Source: Epiperipatus broadwayi (taxonomy: Eukaryota; Onychophora; Udeonychophora; Euonychophora; Peripatidae). Taken from it: a DNA stretch of 64,000 nucleotides. A model generated the notes under the pieces. That model ran no database searches. It was not told where the DNA came from and saw only the letters and a program-made list of their open reading frames with translations. The stretch spans positions 5,656,972 to 5,720,971 of the forward strand of contig JAQFVV010006199.1 in NCBI GenBank assembly GCA_028023455.1, read 5' to 3'. A program made the translations under genes and the position numbers. Shown here one piece after another: positions 31,865-43,185 of the stretch; the first letter of the stretch is position 1, and each line of letters opens with the position of its first letter.

Positions 31865-34657
31865 ATATATATATAGTAACAGTCACTCAATCCCTCTTTG
31901 ATCACAGAGGGTGCCACCAGATCAGACTCAGGGACATGGCAAGAGCTCATGAATATTCAGACAATTGAGAAATAAAAGCAAGACAAACATCGGCAAAATA
32001 ATTTAAACTAATTTGAAGATTTATTAAGAGTAATATAAAATTTTAAAGTAGAGCTTAACACACAATAAATATGGTTATATCAGGCATGTACTAACAAGAA
32101 TAAAATGTCAATGCTCTGGCAAATAGACTAATTTTTTAATAGTGAATTAGAAAAGGAGGGAATGGTTTTCCTTCAGCTGACAATTCATCTATACAACTCT
32201 GGTTTCCTTACTCAAAAATTCAAAAATAAAAAGCAAAGGAAAATTTATTGCATGAATCACTGAAATCAGCATGGGCAAGTGATCACTAGCTTAGACTAAT
32301 GACAACATAATGTCCACAGAACTTGCTACATGGAACAATCATATTTAAGATCACCACGGTTGATTACAATGCAAGAAAATAAAAATGGTAAATGAATACG
32401 ATGGAATATGCATTATAAAATGAGAGAAAACTTAAATCTCAAATTTAACAAAATAGTAAAATTAGAAAATACTCCCGCGTAACTGATTTAAAATTAATAA
32501 AGCATTAAATATCTGATTTAAGGAAAACAGACATATAATATGAGTGAATCACTAACCAAACAAGTGGTCAAAACTAAGCTGAGTATAATAATTAAAGTCT
32601 CAATAGGAAATAGATAAGTAATTTAGAAAACTATTTATGTCTGCCCAAGCATTTATCAAGAACGTGAAATAATTAGAATTACAAATAATTTTACAAACTA
32701 AATTCCCAGTATATGCTATGACAAATAAATTTAAAGTAAAAAAAATAAAAAATAAAAGAGCAAATAAATCTAGCAAACAAAATACTAAAGTCTGATCTAG
32801 ATTTTTATAAGTGAATTTACCAGAGAGTGTTTATCAGCTGAAAATATTAAAACATTAAATGCTTTAGCAGAAAGAAACATTCTATCACCTACAATTTAAA
32901 AGGGGATTAATAGTATCTTCCTGCTGGAAATTTATAAAAGAACAACCATTCCAGTTTCCTGATTCAGAGATATAAAAAATATGGTCTTGTAGGAAATCAA
33001 CGAAACAGTGTGGGTGAGCATTCCCTAGTACTTTGAACTAAAGACATCATTTTGTCCACAGGATAACTCATTATGACCACGTTTAAGGACATTCATGGTT
33101 GATTTTACATACAAGACAAGAAAACTTGAAGAATGATTACAGTCTTATGTAATCTAGAAAAAAAGAAATGAAATCTTCAAGTACAAGAAAACTAGAATAA
33201 CATGATAAACCGCCAGCCAAAAGATTTGCGGTTTACAAAAAGTGCAAAGCCAGTAATTTAAATTTATTATTGGACAATAAAATAGGGACAGGTGAGCAAA
33301 TTAAAATTATGGAAAAACTGCTAAAGCATTTAGCACTAGTTAATAAAATAGAGGGAGACATATTAAGAATATAAAATATAAGCTCACAATACACTCTCCA
33401 ATAAACAACATTGAAAACAAACTTGGAATCCTAAAACTAAGATTCCAAGACACACTATAAATACAATGAAAAGCAAATGCACATCATAATTTTGAGATTA
33501 AATAATTATTAAATCTACAGATTTATTTTTAGATTGAATGGAGATTTAATTAAAAGATTTATATACCCTGGAAAGAATAAAAAAATATTTTTACCTTACA
33601 GGAAAGCAGAGTCCCCTGAGTTTTTCAAGGAGCGTGCACTTTTATTTTAAGTTCCAATTTTCAGGTGTCTTCATTTCTTTACAGTGGCAATTGTAGGGGC
33701 ATATTTTGGGACCCTTTTTATTTTAGACTTTCATGGCATGATGAAAGAACAGCTGTGGGAATCAGTTCATCCTTGGGTAAGTTAGCAAGGCATGTTGTAG
33801 GTTAGAAAACACATAGCAGTGAATTTTGACATCTTTAAGAAACAAAATCTTTTATTAACAGCCAATTTTGAAAGGAAATTAAATGACTGAACTGCCAACA
33901 CAGTATAAATCTTAGCAAGTTAATATAGCTGCATGAAAATAAATAGTAGAATTATTAGAAGCTGAATCAATCACTTTGAATAGCTTGTTCCAGCCAAGAA
34001 TAATCTCTAAAATGTCTGAAAATTTTGGAGTTATTTATACTCTATCTCTCTTGTAAACTTTCTTGTTTTTCAATTATAAGCTTTAGCCTAGTGCAAATGT
34101 TTATCTCCCACTCAACCTTACTTAAGAATTCTAACCAGGGATTAACTTATAAAAAAAAAAAAACACAAAATTAAATCTCCACTTTTAAAATTAAACTAAA
34201 AAAGGATTATAATTAAAATAAAAGAAACAGAAATGTAATTAAAAAGTTAGCTTGTTTTAATTAATTTCACAAAAAAAATAAATAAAAATAAAACCAAGCA
34301 ACAAACAAAAAACTATTTTAGAAATTAAATTTATCAAAAGGTAAAATGACATATTTTAAACATAAGTGAGTATGTGTGATAACACATGTACTCTTATAAA
34401 CAACTTTTAAATAGTTTTAACTTTAGAACTTAATGAAAAAAAAAGTTGGTTTTATTTTTGGCAATGAAACCATTGAATAAGACAAAGCATCTCATTCGAT
34501 ATATATATATAAGAGACCCATAGGTCGAAACCGGTCTGGGGATGGGGACAATCCAAGATAAAAATGATTTGAATGCCTTCTCTTGTAGTAGCATTTATCA
34601 TAAAAATAAAAAAAAGCTTGTTTAGAGCTATTAGCACACTCTTAATTTTATATATAT
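31865..34657. mobile_element. Insert A: unidentified ~2.79-kb insertion within the LTR
   Basis: Its limits are set by the interrupted LTR. Both edges are TA-rich (ATATATATAG at the left, TTTTATATATATC at the right). It starts near GTAACAGTCACTCAATCCC and AGAGGGTGCCACC, similar in style to the TGTAAC / GGGCGCC start of the 18.5-kb element. The interior has a diverged ~740-bp internal repeat and a GC-richer patch at about 33,600-33,740. Near the right end is GACCCATAGGTCGAAACCGG. No motif-bearing ORF is visible. It may be a non-autonomous element or a very long LTR. Confidence 0.6.
32175..33420. repeat. Diverged ~740-bp tandem repeat inside insert A
   Basis: The blocks GGGCAAGTGATCACTAGC...TGTCCACAGA (from about 32,271) and GGGTGAGCATTCCCTAGT...TGTCCACAGG (from about 33,010) align over roughly 100 bp, continuing through AAGATCACCACGGTTGATT / AAGGACATTCATGGTTGATT. 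Upstream TTCAGCTGACAATT / TTCCTGCTGGAAATT also align. The extent beyond these blocks is approximate. Confidence 0.6.
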
Positions 34658-34917
34658 CTTGCCCACAAAAAGGCTGACTATCTATTGTCAAATCCCCGAT
34701 CTTACTGGTAGAAGTCTGATTCAGAAAAGCCTAACCAATGGTAGGATTTTGTATATATGTTTACACATTGACCATAGTTGTTTTTACTCTTTGACCATGT
34801 TTATACATTGATTATCCACATGTTTATACATTGATTAATGGCAGTGAGTGCTCAATCCGATCAGATAATGCAGGAATGTGGACTAGTCTACTTCTGAAGG
34901 CAATGTCAGATATGACA

Positions 34918-35192
34918 TATATTTTGTTTTCAGCCTCTCTGTTACTCCAACATCTTCATACTTCAATGTGTGGTCTGAATTGTCTATATCTTTTCTGTTA
35001 GCTATTCAAATTTCAGATTTATCTATAAGAACTAATAAAATACAACTATTTAAAAACTTCCTTTTTAAACACATAGGCATATTTTTTAAATATTAAATTA
35101 CTTCCACTGAATATAATTCATCCAAGTTTAATTCTGTAATTAAAATTATTCATTATGTTTTTTATGTGTATTAATAATTTCATCAAAGTATT
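34918..35192 (-). mobile_element. RTE fragment (piece 2 of 3)
   Basis: Continues the RTE after the LTR. It matches about 22,557-22,840 of the better copy (TCTGTTACTCCAACAT, TTTAAACACATAGGCATATTT, CATCAAAGTATT). It ends abruptly where insert B begins. Confidence 0.75.
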
Positions 35193-37950
35193 GTACCAAT
35201 CAAGTTTGTACATTTGCATAACAGAATCCAAGCAAAGAGATCAAAGCTGACCAGAGTGGGATAATGAAGTCCCCAGTCTGACCACGCTTCAACTCATTTA
35301 CCAGTAGTACTTCATGACTCACTACCCAACAAATGGCACACCTAATATTACACTCAGTTTCATCCTTTGTGACTAGAATAGGGCAGAGAAACATGAGACT
35401 CAGTAGTTCCATTTATGTGACTAACTGGGGAATTAAATAAAATGGCAGCATTACGATGGAAATAATATTAATAATGAAATGCTAATAATTACATTTGAAT
35501 TGGATTAGAAATTAGACTATGAGAAATCATATGAAACCAAAGTAATTTAAACAGATATTTATTAGTTTATAAGGCAAATGAAGACAAAAATATGTATAAA
35601 TAAAAGATAATTTCTTAGGTGTGGGTATGTATGCAGATGTTAAAGTAGATTAGACAATTATCATTTCATTCTCATCTGTACATATTAAATAGGCCATACA
35701 TGTTTGTTTGTGGTCATTTAAGTCATGTCTATAATGAGAATGCCAACTCCTATCTATAAGGTTATGGTTGCTACTTTATATGTAATTCTACTACCCTTGT
35801 ATAGATCAATCATTATATAGATCAATAATTATATGGTCATACAATATGTATATTTTAGTTAAGGCAAGCACATAAACCAGCTCACTTAATTACAAATTTA
35901 ACTTAAGCCTCAAGAGATAGTTTCAGACTAAATCTGATTATTAATTTATAAGGAGGTCAAATTGGCTACTATAGATTGCCAACATGTACTACAGTGCTAG
36001 CAAATATTAAGACTAAACTGCCCTGTAGCTAGATTGTTTTCAAAGGTTCTTGCGACCAACACCAGTACATTGGGACAAGTGTCCTGCTGCTTATGAGGTG
36101 AACATTGATAGTTCAAGGGCAGGGTGGCTTACTGATGCATGTCCCTGAAATAAGATAAAATAGGATGGCCTTACCAATGTCCCATTTTGAAAGAATTCAG
36201 CAAAACATTAAATATTTATTGGCATTTAATAATATCTAATCTGCTAAGCAAAGGAGGTATAACATACACCAAATTGAAGATGCTTTAACTATAGCTTTAT
36301 CAGTTTCTTAATAAGAGCCAATTCTTAACTAGGATCATATATATAGGCTATTTAAGGAAATAATTAGATTATCAATCTTGTTAACATGTTTCAATCCAAA
36401 CTTTATATTAATAATCATTTAAGAAAGAAAAAGTATATTTGAAAGAGTTTCTTAATAAATTACATTAACTACAATTGTAAATCAAATTTTAAAGTGAACC
36501 ACATTCTACATTTATACCAAACAAATATTTAACAATAATAATGAGCACAGAGTGCTTCATTATTATTGTGAATATGGGATTTTGAAGCAGTGTGCATAGT
36601 TGGCAACATTAAGAAAATAATTATGTTAAGATATTTTTAATTATATATTTTTTAAGATTTACTAAATTTAAAACTCTCTGTTTCAAAGCATTGGCATATA
36701 TAAAATACATTTTAAAATACTCATAGAGGAAAGTATAGACACAACCACAATGATAGATAATAAGAATTCAATAAGCCATTTGATTTAACAAAATAGAATT
36801 ATAAGCATAAGTAGGCAGGATGCATAATTTAAAGATTACTTGATTTAGACAGATTTTAAAGTTATATTAATTAGAACATTCAAAGGCTTCTTTAGGTTAC
36901 CTTTAGCTAGCTTTTAAATTAAGAAATGGAATATTAAATATTAATTGATACAGAGATCTGCAGTTCTGGGTCTATATTACCAGTTATTCATTTCAGCTGG
37001 AGATGTAGGCACTTCGACTTCAGGTGTCATGGTAATCTTTCTTGGGCAGGTTCATGCCGTCTTCTTCTTCTGGCAGTAGGTTGTGGCTGGAGAATTTTAT
37101 TGCAGTGATATGGTTATTAAGCACATAGGCTGGCAGCAAAACTAGCTGTTCTTTCATGGAAAAACAGCAAAACTAGGTTTTATTTAGGCATGGAGTATAT
37201 TGGTGAATAATCTTACAAAATTGGTGTGTCTTCCAACAAACTCAAAATCTGGCCTATTTTTACATATTAGTCTCAAGTAGTTACTCATTGAGAATTTATT
37301 TCACCTGAAAACCCATTAACTTAAGAAATTACATTAAAGTTCCAGCTTGTACAAGTTGATTTAAAAACTTTTGTTTGAATATTCAAGGTGTTAAAATTCC
37401 CTTTGGGACTTTCGTTAAAATTCCTTCTGGAACTTTCAATAGTGCTGGTCCAGCGATTTTACTGTATAAACATTTTGTTGTAAACAAATTAGAGTACAAC
37501 AATTACTAAAATCTAAACTGACTTTTACCGCAGCTGCAGCAGTTTAACGCAAATTTTTTTGTTTACAACTATTTTACTTTAATTAATAAAACTAAAACTT
37601 TTAACAAAACTAAATCATGCCACCCTATATATGTATACTATATAGATTGGATTATATATCTACATACAAATTTTTAACTAAGCAAAATTAATAAATTTTA
37701 ATTTAAAATTTTCTGATAATAAAACAAACTTAATCCCCCCCCCGCAATATTGATGGGTATTTACAGCGTCTATTCATATGTACAAATATAATATGATGCA
37801 GATAGCCATGACAAAACTCTTATTTAATTTTAATGAGATTTAAACCTAGCACAGATAAGGTTGATAATCAAATTGAAAATGAAATGGTAAGGGGTCAAAA
37901 CCTACCATTTCAGTATTTGTAGTTAATAATCATATATAATTCATGATTAA
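35193..37950. mobile_element. Insert B: unidentified ~2.76-kb insertion within the RTE fragment
   Basis: Limits come from the broken RTE, which resumes about 35 RTE bases further on. The left part has unique-looking sequence (CAAATGGCACACCTAATATT, TCATCCTTTGTGACTAG). The middle has a patch with GACCAACACCAGTACATTGG (36,055-36,075). A GC-richer patch lies at 36,955-37,130, and a C(9) run followed by G sits at 37,735-37,743. No ORF carries a recognisable domain. The class is unknown. Confidence 0.55.
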
Positions 37951-38455
37951 ACAGGCTTTGTTTTCCATTTCTGAAAAGATCCATTGAACATTACTTTAGC
38001 TTTTTTAGCATTTATCTTTAATTTTACATTCTTATTTTTATCTGATAAGTTTTGCAGTATTTTATGAAATTCTGTATGACCATCTGAAAAGTGCAACCAC
38101 ATCATCTGTAAAATCTAGATGACTTAAATAAGTGTTAAATACTTTTATTTATTTAGTTTTCCATTTTAATCCATAAAATACATCTTACAAAACTGTTATA
38201 AAATATTTAAACAAATCCTTATCAATGTTAATCATTTTAGTATTACTAGTCATTGCTGCTGCATTCAGAAAATAATTTTCAGAGTATGACAATATTCTGG
38301 TCTTTATCTTAATAGTTCAAACCTTTAGTCATTGTATGAATGCTTATAAAATCAAATAACTTTTCATAATCTACAAATTGCAAACACAATATTTAGATTC
38401 ATGCTTACTTGTTCTTTCTATAACTTCTCTCAGTTCTTGGTTGTAGCCTATCGTG
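37951..38455 (-). mobile_element. RTE fragment (piece 3 of 3)
   Basis: Matches about 22,880-23,400 of the better RTE copy, including the region that encodes motif C (here ACATCATCTGTAAAATCTAGATGAC), AACATTACTTTAG and CTTTCTATAACTTCTCTCAG. It ends before the TA repeat that flanks the foldback array, so the copy's 5' part is missing. Together the three pieces form one old RTE copy spread over 7.2 kb. Confidence 0.75.
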
Positions 38456-38537
38456 TGATATCATTGCTTGTTGATAGGCTTTCTAATGTAAACATCCACC
38501 TCATGTATATATATAACATTTTTTTATTTAAATTACT

Positions 38538-38564
38538 TTATTCTTTATATATATATATATATAT
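38538..38564. repeat. (TA)n microsatellite, left flank of the array
   Basis: TA repeat immediately before the foldback. A matching TA repeat lies at the right end of the array (40,857-40,880), so the whole structure may have arisen within a TA tract. Confidence 0.9.
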
Positions 38565-38904
38565 GAAAAACAAAAACAAGTTAATCACATAACCTGCTAT
38601 CACTTGTTATTTATGTTCAAAAGATGGCGCTATACCAAAACCGCCGAACAAGTGTAAGATTTGTTTTACATAAACGAAAAAAGAGTCAGAAATTAACTAC
38701 CTCTTTCATTTGCTCACCCCCAGATCAGCTGATTTCAAGCTGGTTTGCTCTCCTCAGTGGGGGATAGAGTATAGAAACTAGATCTAAAACACTGACTCTC
38801 AAGTGTTTATGCAAAATGTTTCTATCAGATTGCAAGCGTGAATTTTTCAGACCGGTAAAGTCTTCAAACTCAGCCTAGCAAGCCAGATATTTATATGGGT
38901 CTGA
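38563..38904 (-). repeat. Inverted arm of the foldback array
   Basis: A single unit in reverse orientation to the tandem units on its right. From GAAAAACAAAAACAAG through AAAAGATGGCGC, CACCCCCAGATCAGCTGA and GCCTAGCAAGCCAGATAT it is the near-exact reverse complement of the unit at 38,905-39,240. The two meet head to head at ATATGGGTCTGATCCATAT, so a stem of more than 330 bp with almost no loop can form. Confidence 0.95.
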
Positions 38905-40857
38905 TCCATATAAATATCTGGCTTGCTAGGCTGAGTTTGAAGACTTTACCGGTCTGAAAAATTCACGCTTGCAATCTGATAGAAACGTTTTGCATAAACA
39001 CTTGAGAGTCAGTGTTTTAGATCTAGTTTCTATACTCTATCCCCCACTGAGGAGAGCAAACCAGCTTGAAATCAGCTGATCTGGGGGTGAGCAAATGAAA
39101 GAGGTAGTTAATTTCTGACTCTTTTTTCATTTATGTAAAACAAATCTTACACTTGTTCGGCAGTTTTGGTATAGCGCCATCTTTTGAACATAAATAACAA
39201 GTGATAGCAGGTTACGTGATTAACTTGTTTTTGTTTTTCATAAATGTACCTTTAAAGTTTTCTTGCAATGATATATATTGCAGAAACTTTGATTATATGG
39301 TGATTCTGAACTGAGATCAGACCCATATAAATATCTGGCTTGCTAGGCTGAGTTTGAAGACTTTACCGGTCTGAAAAATTCACGCTTGCAATCTGATAGA
39401 AACGTTTTGCATAAACACTTGAGAGTCAGTGTTTTAGATCTAGTTTCTATACTCTATCCCCCACTGAGGAGAGCAAACCAGCTTGAAATCAGCTGATCTG
39501 GGGGTGAGCAAATGAAAGAGGTAGTTAATTTCTGACTCTTTTTTCGTTTATGTAAAACAAATCTTACACTTGTTTGGCGGTTTTGGTATAGCGCCATCTT
39601 TTGAACATAAATAACAAGTGATAGCAGGTTACGTGATTAACTTGTTTTTGTTTTTCATAAATGTACCTTTAAAGTTTTCTTGCAATGATATATATTGCAG
39701 AAACTTTGATTATATGGTGATTCTGAACTGAGATCAGACCCATATAAATATCTGGCTTGCTAGGCTGAGTTTGAAGACTTTACCGGTCTGAAAAATTCAT
39801 GCTTGCAATCTGATAGAAACGTTTTGCATAAACACTTGAGAGTCAGTGTTTTAGATCTAGTTTCTATACTCTATCCCCCACTGAGGAGAGCAAACCAGCT
39901 TGAAATCAGCTGATCTGGGGGTGAGCAAATGAAAGAGGTAGTTAATTTCTGACTCTTTTTTCGTTTATGTAAAACAAATCTTACACTTGTTCGGCGGTTT
40001 TGGTATAGCGCCATCTTTTGAACATAAATAACAAGTGATAGCAGGTTACGTGATTAACTTGCTTTTGTTTTTCATAAATGTACCTTTAAAGTTTTCTTGC
40101 AATGATATATATTGCAGAAACTTTGATTATATGGTGATTCTGAACTGAGATCAGACCCATATAAATATCTGGCTTGCTAGGCTGAGTTTGAAGACTTTAC
40201 CGGTCTGAAAATTTCACGCTTGCAATCTGATAGAAACGTTTTGCATAAACACTTGAGAGTCAGTGTTTTAGATCTAGTTTCTATACTCTATCCCCCACTG
40301 AGGAGAGCAAACCAGCTTGAAATCAGCTGATCTGGGGGTGAGCAAATGAAAGAGGTAGTTAATTTCTGACTCTTTTTTCGTTTATGTAAAACAAATCTTA
40401 CACTTGTTCGGCGGTTTTGGTATAGCGCCATCTTTTGAACATAAATAACAAGTGATAGCAGGTTACTTGATTAACTTGTTTTTGTTTTTCATAAATGTAC
40501 CTCTAAAGTTTTCTTGCAATGATATATATTGCAGAAACTTTGATTATATGGTGATTCTGAACTGAGATCAGACCCATATAAATATCTGGCTTGCTAGGCT
40601 GAGTTTGAAGACTTTACTGGTCTGAAAAATTCACGCTTGCAATCTGATAGAAACGTTTTGCATAAACACTTGAGAGTCAGTGTTTTAGATCTAGTTTCTA
40701 TACTCTATCCCCCACTGAGGAGAGCAAACCAGCTTGAAATCAGCTGATCTGGGGGTGAGCAAATGAAAGAGGTAGTTAATTTCTGACTCTTTTTTCGTTT
40801 ATGTAAAACAAATCTTACACTTGTTCGGCGGTTTTGGTATAGCGCCATCTTTTGAAC
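38905..40857 (+). repeat. 417-bp tandem array, about 4.7 units
   Basis: Units start at 38,905, 39,323, 39,740, 40,157 and 40,574 (spacings 418, 417, 417, 417). The last is cut at GCGCCATCTTTTGAACATA, where a TA repeat begins. Only scattered single-base differences separate the units (e.g. CGGCAG/TGGCGG/CGGCGG, ATTCACGC/ATTCATGC). Each has two parts: a body shared with the inverted arm (CCATATAAATATCTGGC to the TTTGTTTTTCAT end) and a linker of about 80 bp found only between tandem units, which holds the short palindrome TGCAATGATATATATTGCA. No ORF. It is satellite-like rather than genic. Confidence 0.95.
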
Positions 40858-40880
40858 ATATATATATATATATATATATA
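40857..40880. repeat. (TA)n microsatellite, right flank of the array
   Basis: Twelve or so TA units directly following the truncated last array unit. Confidence 0.9.
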
Positions 40881-41041
40881 ATTAAATATATTGTGTTTGA
40901 GTATGTAGACAATTATCAACTATTATGGTAATAAATCTTTGATATAACAATATTTGTTACTTTTAGAACCATAATGCAGTATATACATATAATATAGTTT
41001 ATATATATAATATTCAAATATAAGTATTTTCTATACTAAAC

Positions 41042-41515
41042 TTAATATAATTAGAAGACTTAAACTCAGACTTTCAAGCTCTTTATAACTATGCACTCCA
41101 TCTTGTACAACTGATACATGTGCCCACATACATGTGAGAAAAATAAATGATTTTCAATATATATATTCATGCTGGACCAGAACTCATCAGCTGGTCCAGA
41201 TCACCATCTCTCATGCTTACACACAATCAGTGCTCAGTTTATATTAAGATAGTAAGTCTTCAAACTTTAATGGACAAGTTTCAATTTTTTCCACCTTCCA
41301 ACTCTTCAGCCATCATATCATTGAAAATTTGATGATGGAACCTTGTTGATGCCAATATTATTGTCAATGAAAATTTGATGATGGAACCTTGTTGATGCAA
41401 TATTATTGTCATACCCATATTGACTTTACGTCACTCTGATCCCTCACATATAGGACTTTAATATGTCCATTTAAAAAAACTGAAGAGGGATGGGCAGAAT
41501 ACAGAGTGAATATAT
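41042..41515 (-). repeat. Family F copy
   Basis: Minus-oriented copy: AAACTCAGACTTTCAAGCTC at the left end, GGACCAGAACTCATCAGC, TCAGTGCTCAG, TTTAATGGACAAG, then the CTCTGATCCCTCACATATAG far end. A 46-bp direct duplication (41,322 and 41,368, TGAAAATTTGATGATGGAAC) lies inside it. The 61-codon ORF here is a by-product of the repeat. Confidence 0.75.
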
Positions 41516-41544
41516 AATATTCAAATATAATGACATTGTTTATA

Positions 41545-41932
41545 CTAAACTTAATGTAATTTGAAGGGACTGACTTTCAAGCTTCCAAAACTATGCACTC
41601 TATCTTGTACAATAATATTGTCATAAACAAGAGTTTTGAGTGTTCCATCATTGGATTTTCAATGATATGGATGGCTGAAGAGTTGGAAGGTGGAGAGGAT
41701 TGAAGCTTGTCCATTATTATCTTAATATAAATTGAGCACTAATTGCATATATGTGTGGGAAATGATGATCTGGACCAACTGATGAGTGCTGGTTTGGCAC
41801 AAAATGCATATATTGGAGATAATTTATCTTTATCACATGTATGTGGTTATGTGTATCAGTTGTATAAGATGGAGTGCATAGTTTCAGGGAGTTGAAAGTC
41901 TGAGTTCAAGCCCTTCTAATACATAGATAGAT
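41545..41932 (+). repeat. Family F copy with inverted ends
   Basis: Opens with GAAGGGACTGACTTTCAAGC (about 41,563) and closes with GAAAGTCTGAGTTCAAGCCC plus TTCTAAT (to 41,930), an inverted terminal pair like the element at 7.9 kb. The interior is in plus orientation (CATTGGATTTTCAATGATATGG, GGACCAACTGATGAGTGCTG). A GATA/GACA-type simple repeat follows at 41,930-41,985. Confidence 0.7.
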
Positions 41933-41985
41933 ATTATATTATACATAGATAGACAGACAGACACAGGAAGACAGAAAGACAAACG

Positions 41986-43185
41986 GACATTTAATTTGGA
42001 GTAGTTAAGGCTTTATTTAACCTGCTACTCTCATAAATTGAGATTCAAATCTACTGCAATCCAGTTATAAGCAATTGAAATGATTTCAAGTACAATAAGT
42101 AACATAGTGATAGCTAAACAAGCTAGATATTCAATTTTTATTGATAAATATCTAACTTTTGCATCATAATGATGTAAGGAATTATAAAAGTTATACATCT
42201 CTAAATTAAGATTTTTCTATAAATTTTTCTGAGGTGATAATAACCAACAGCAAATTATCATTGATTCAAATGTTATGACTTGGTGATAAGACATTTATCA
42301 TAATAAATATAGCTATTTTAATTTCACTTAATTTCACAACAGAAAATCAAAGAAAATGACAAAAATAACAATGTAAATAAAAGAATTAAAGAAAAAAAAT
42401 GAAGTCAGATTTACAACATGAATGATTAAAAGATTTAAACACAAACTCTCATTACCACAATTAATCCAACCATATGATCGGTGAGATGAAGAGTACATTA
42501 TGTCCAAATCATGTACTAACCTAAATGACTGAATTGTAAAGATAAAACTATTACCTAATTACTTTTTCTGTTTTCTGATAGCCAAGTCACACAGAATATT
42601 TTTATTTAGAAAGTAATAAAATAAATCATAAATTTTCCTCACTAATTTAAAAGTTGATTAGTCTTTAAGTAGTATCTACTCTTTTATTATTCTTGAATAT
42701 TACTAAATAACTGAAGAAACTATGTTTACAGCTTTCTACCTTGTAGTTATGCTTGTTTTTAAATTATTTAACTATAGAGTTGTCACTATAATGTGTAAAT
42801 GGAAACACATGTATTTAAATTAAGAAGGGGAGAGATCTTTTGTTTTCTTAACTTATGTTGTGAGGGTAGTTTTCTAAATTAAAATGAGATCCAATGAAAT
42901 ATAAATTCCAGCAACAGTCGTCACATCAACTTGTAAATTATGTATAGTTGCAATTAAAATTTCATTTATTTAAACATAAACCATTTGGAGTAGCTGAATA
43001 GTATGCAAAATTAGTAACTTGTAGCCTGGAGTGATGTTTTTTAAGACAAAGAACAAGCAAATTTTAAATTAGCAGTAAATACACCTATAGAAAATATTTC
43101 ACTTTGTTTAAAATGGTTCCCTAGTAATTTTTTTCTCAATAACTGCAGCTTTCAAATAAGTTCAGTATATACACCATGATTTAAA
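41986..43185. other. AT-rich DNA, no feature seen
   Basis: A/T-rich sequence without motif-bearing ORFs or repeats that I can place. Confidence 0.5.

Larger units (their letters stand above)
31432..34917 (-). mobile_element. Solitary diverged LTR of the Gypsy-like family, split by an insert
   Basis: Begins TGTTGTGTTTGG and ends ATATGACA, matching the TGTTATG...TATAACA ends of the intact LTR at 57.9 kb. Shared internal blocks before the break are GCCTGCCTCAAG, CTAGACAG/AGCTGTA, GACTTGTC, CTGCATAGAC and AGGTTAGACAGAC. After the break (from about 34,658) come CACAAAAAGGCTGACTAT, CAGATTCAG-like sequence, GCTCAATCCGATCAGATAA and GTCTACTTCTGA. Orientation is inferred from the primer binding site at its left. 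It lies inside an RTE fragment. Confidence 0.75.

Noticed and set aside
38905-40857. CRISPR-like array
   Set aside because: Repeats are 417 bp with no short repeat/unique spacer pattern, and the host is eukaryotic; this is a tandem repeat.
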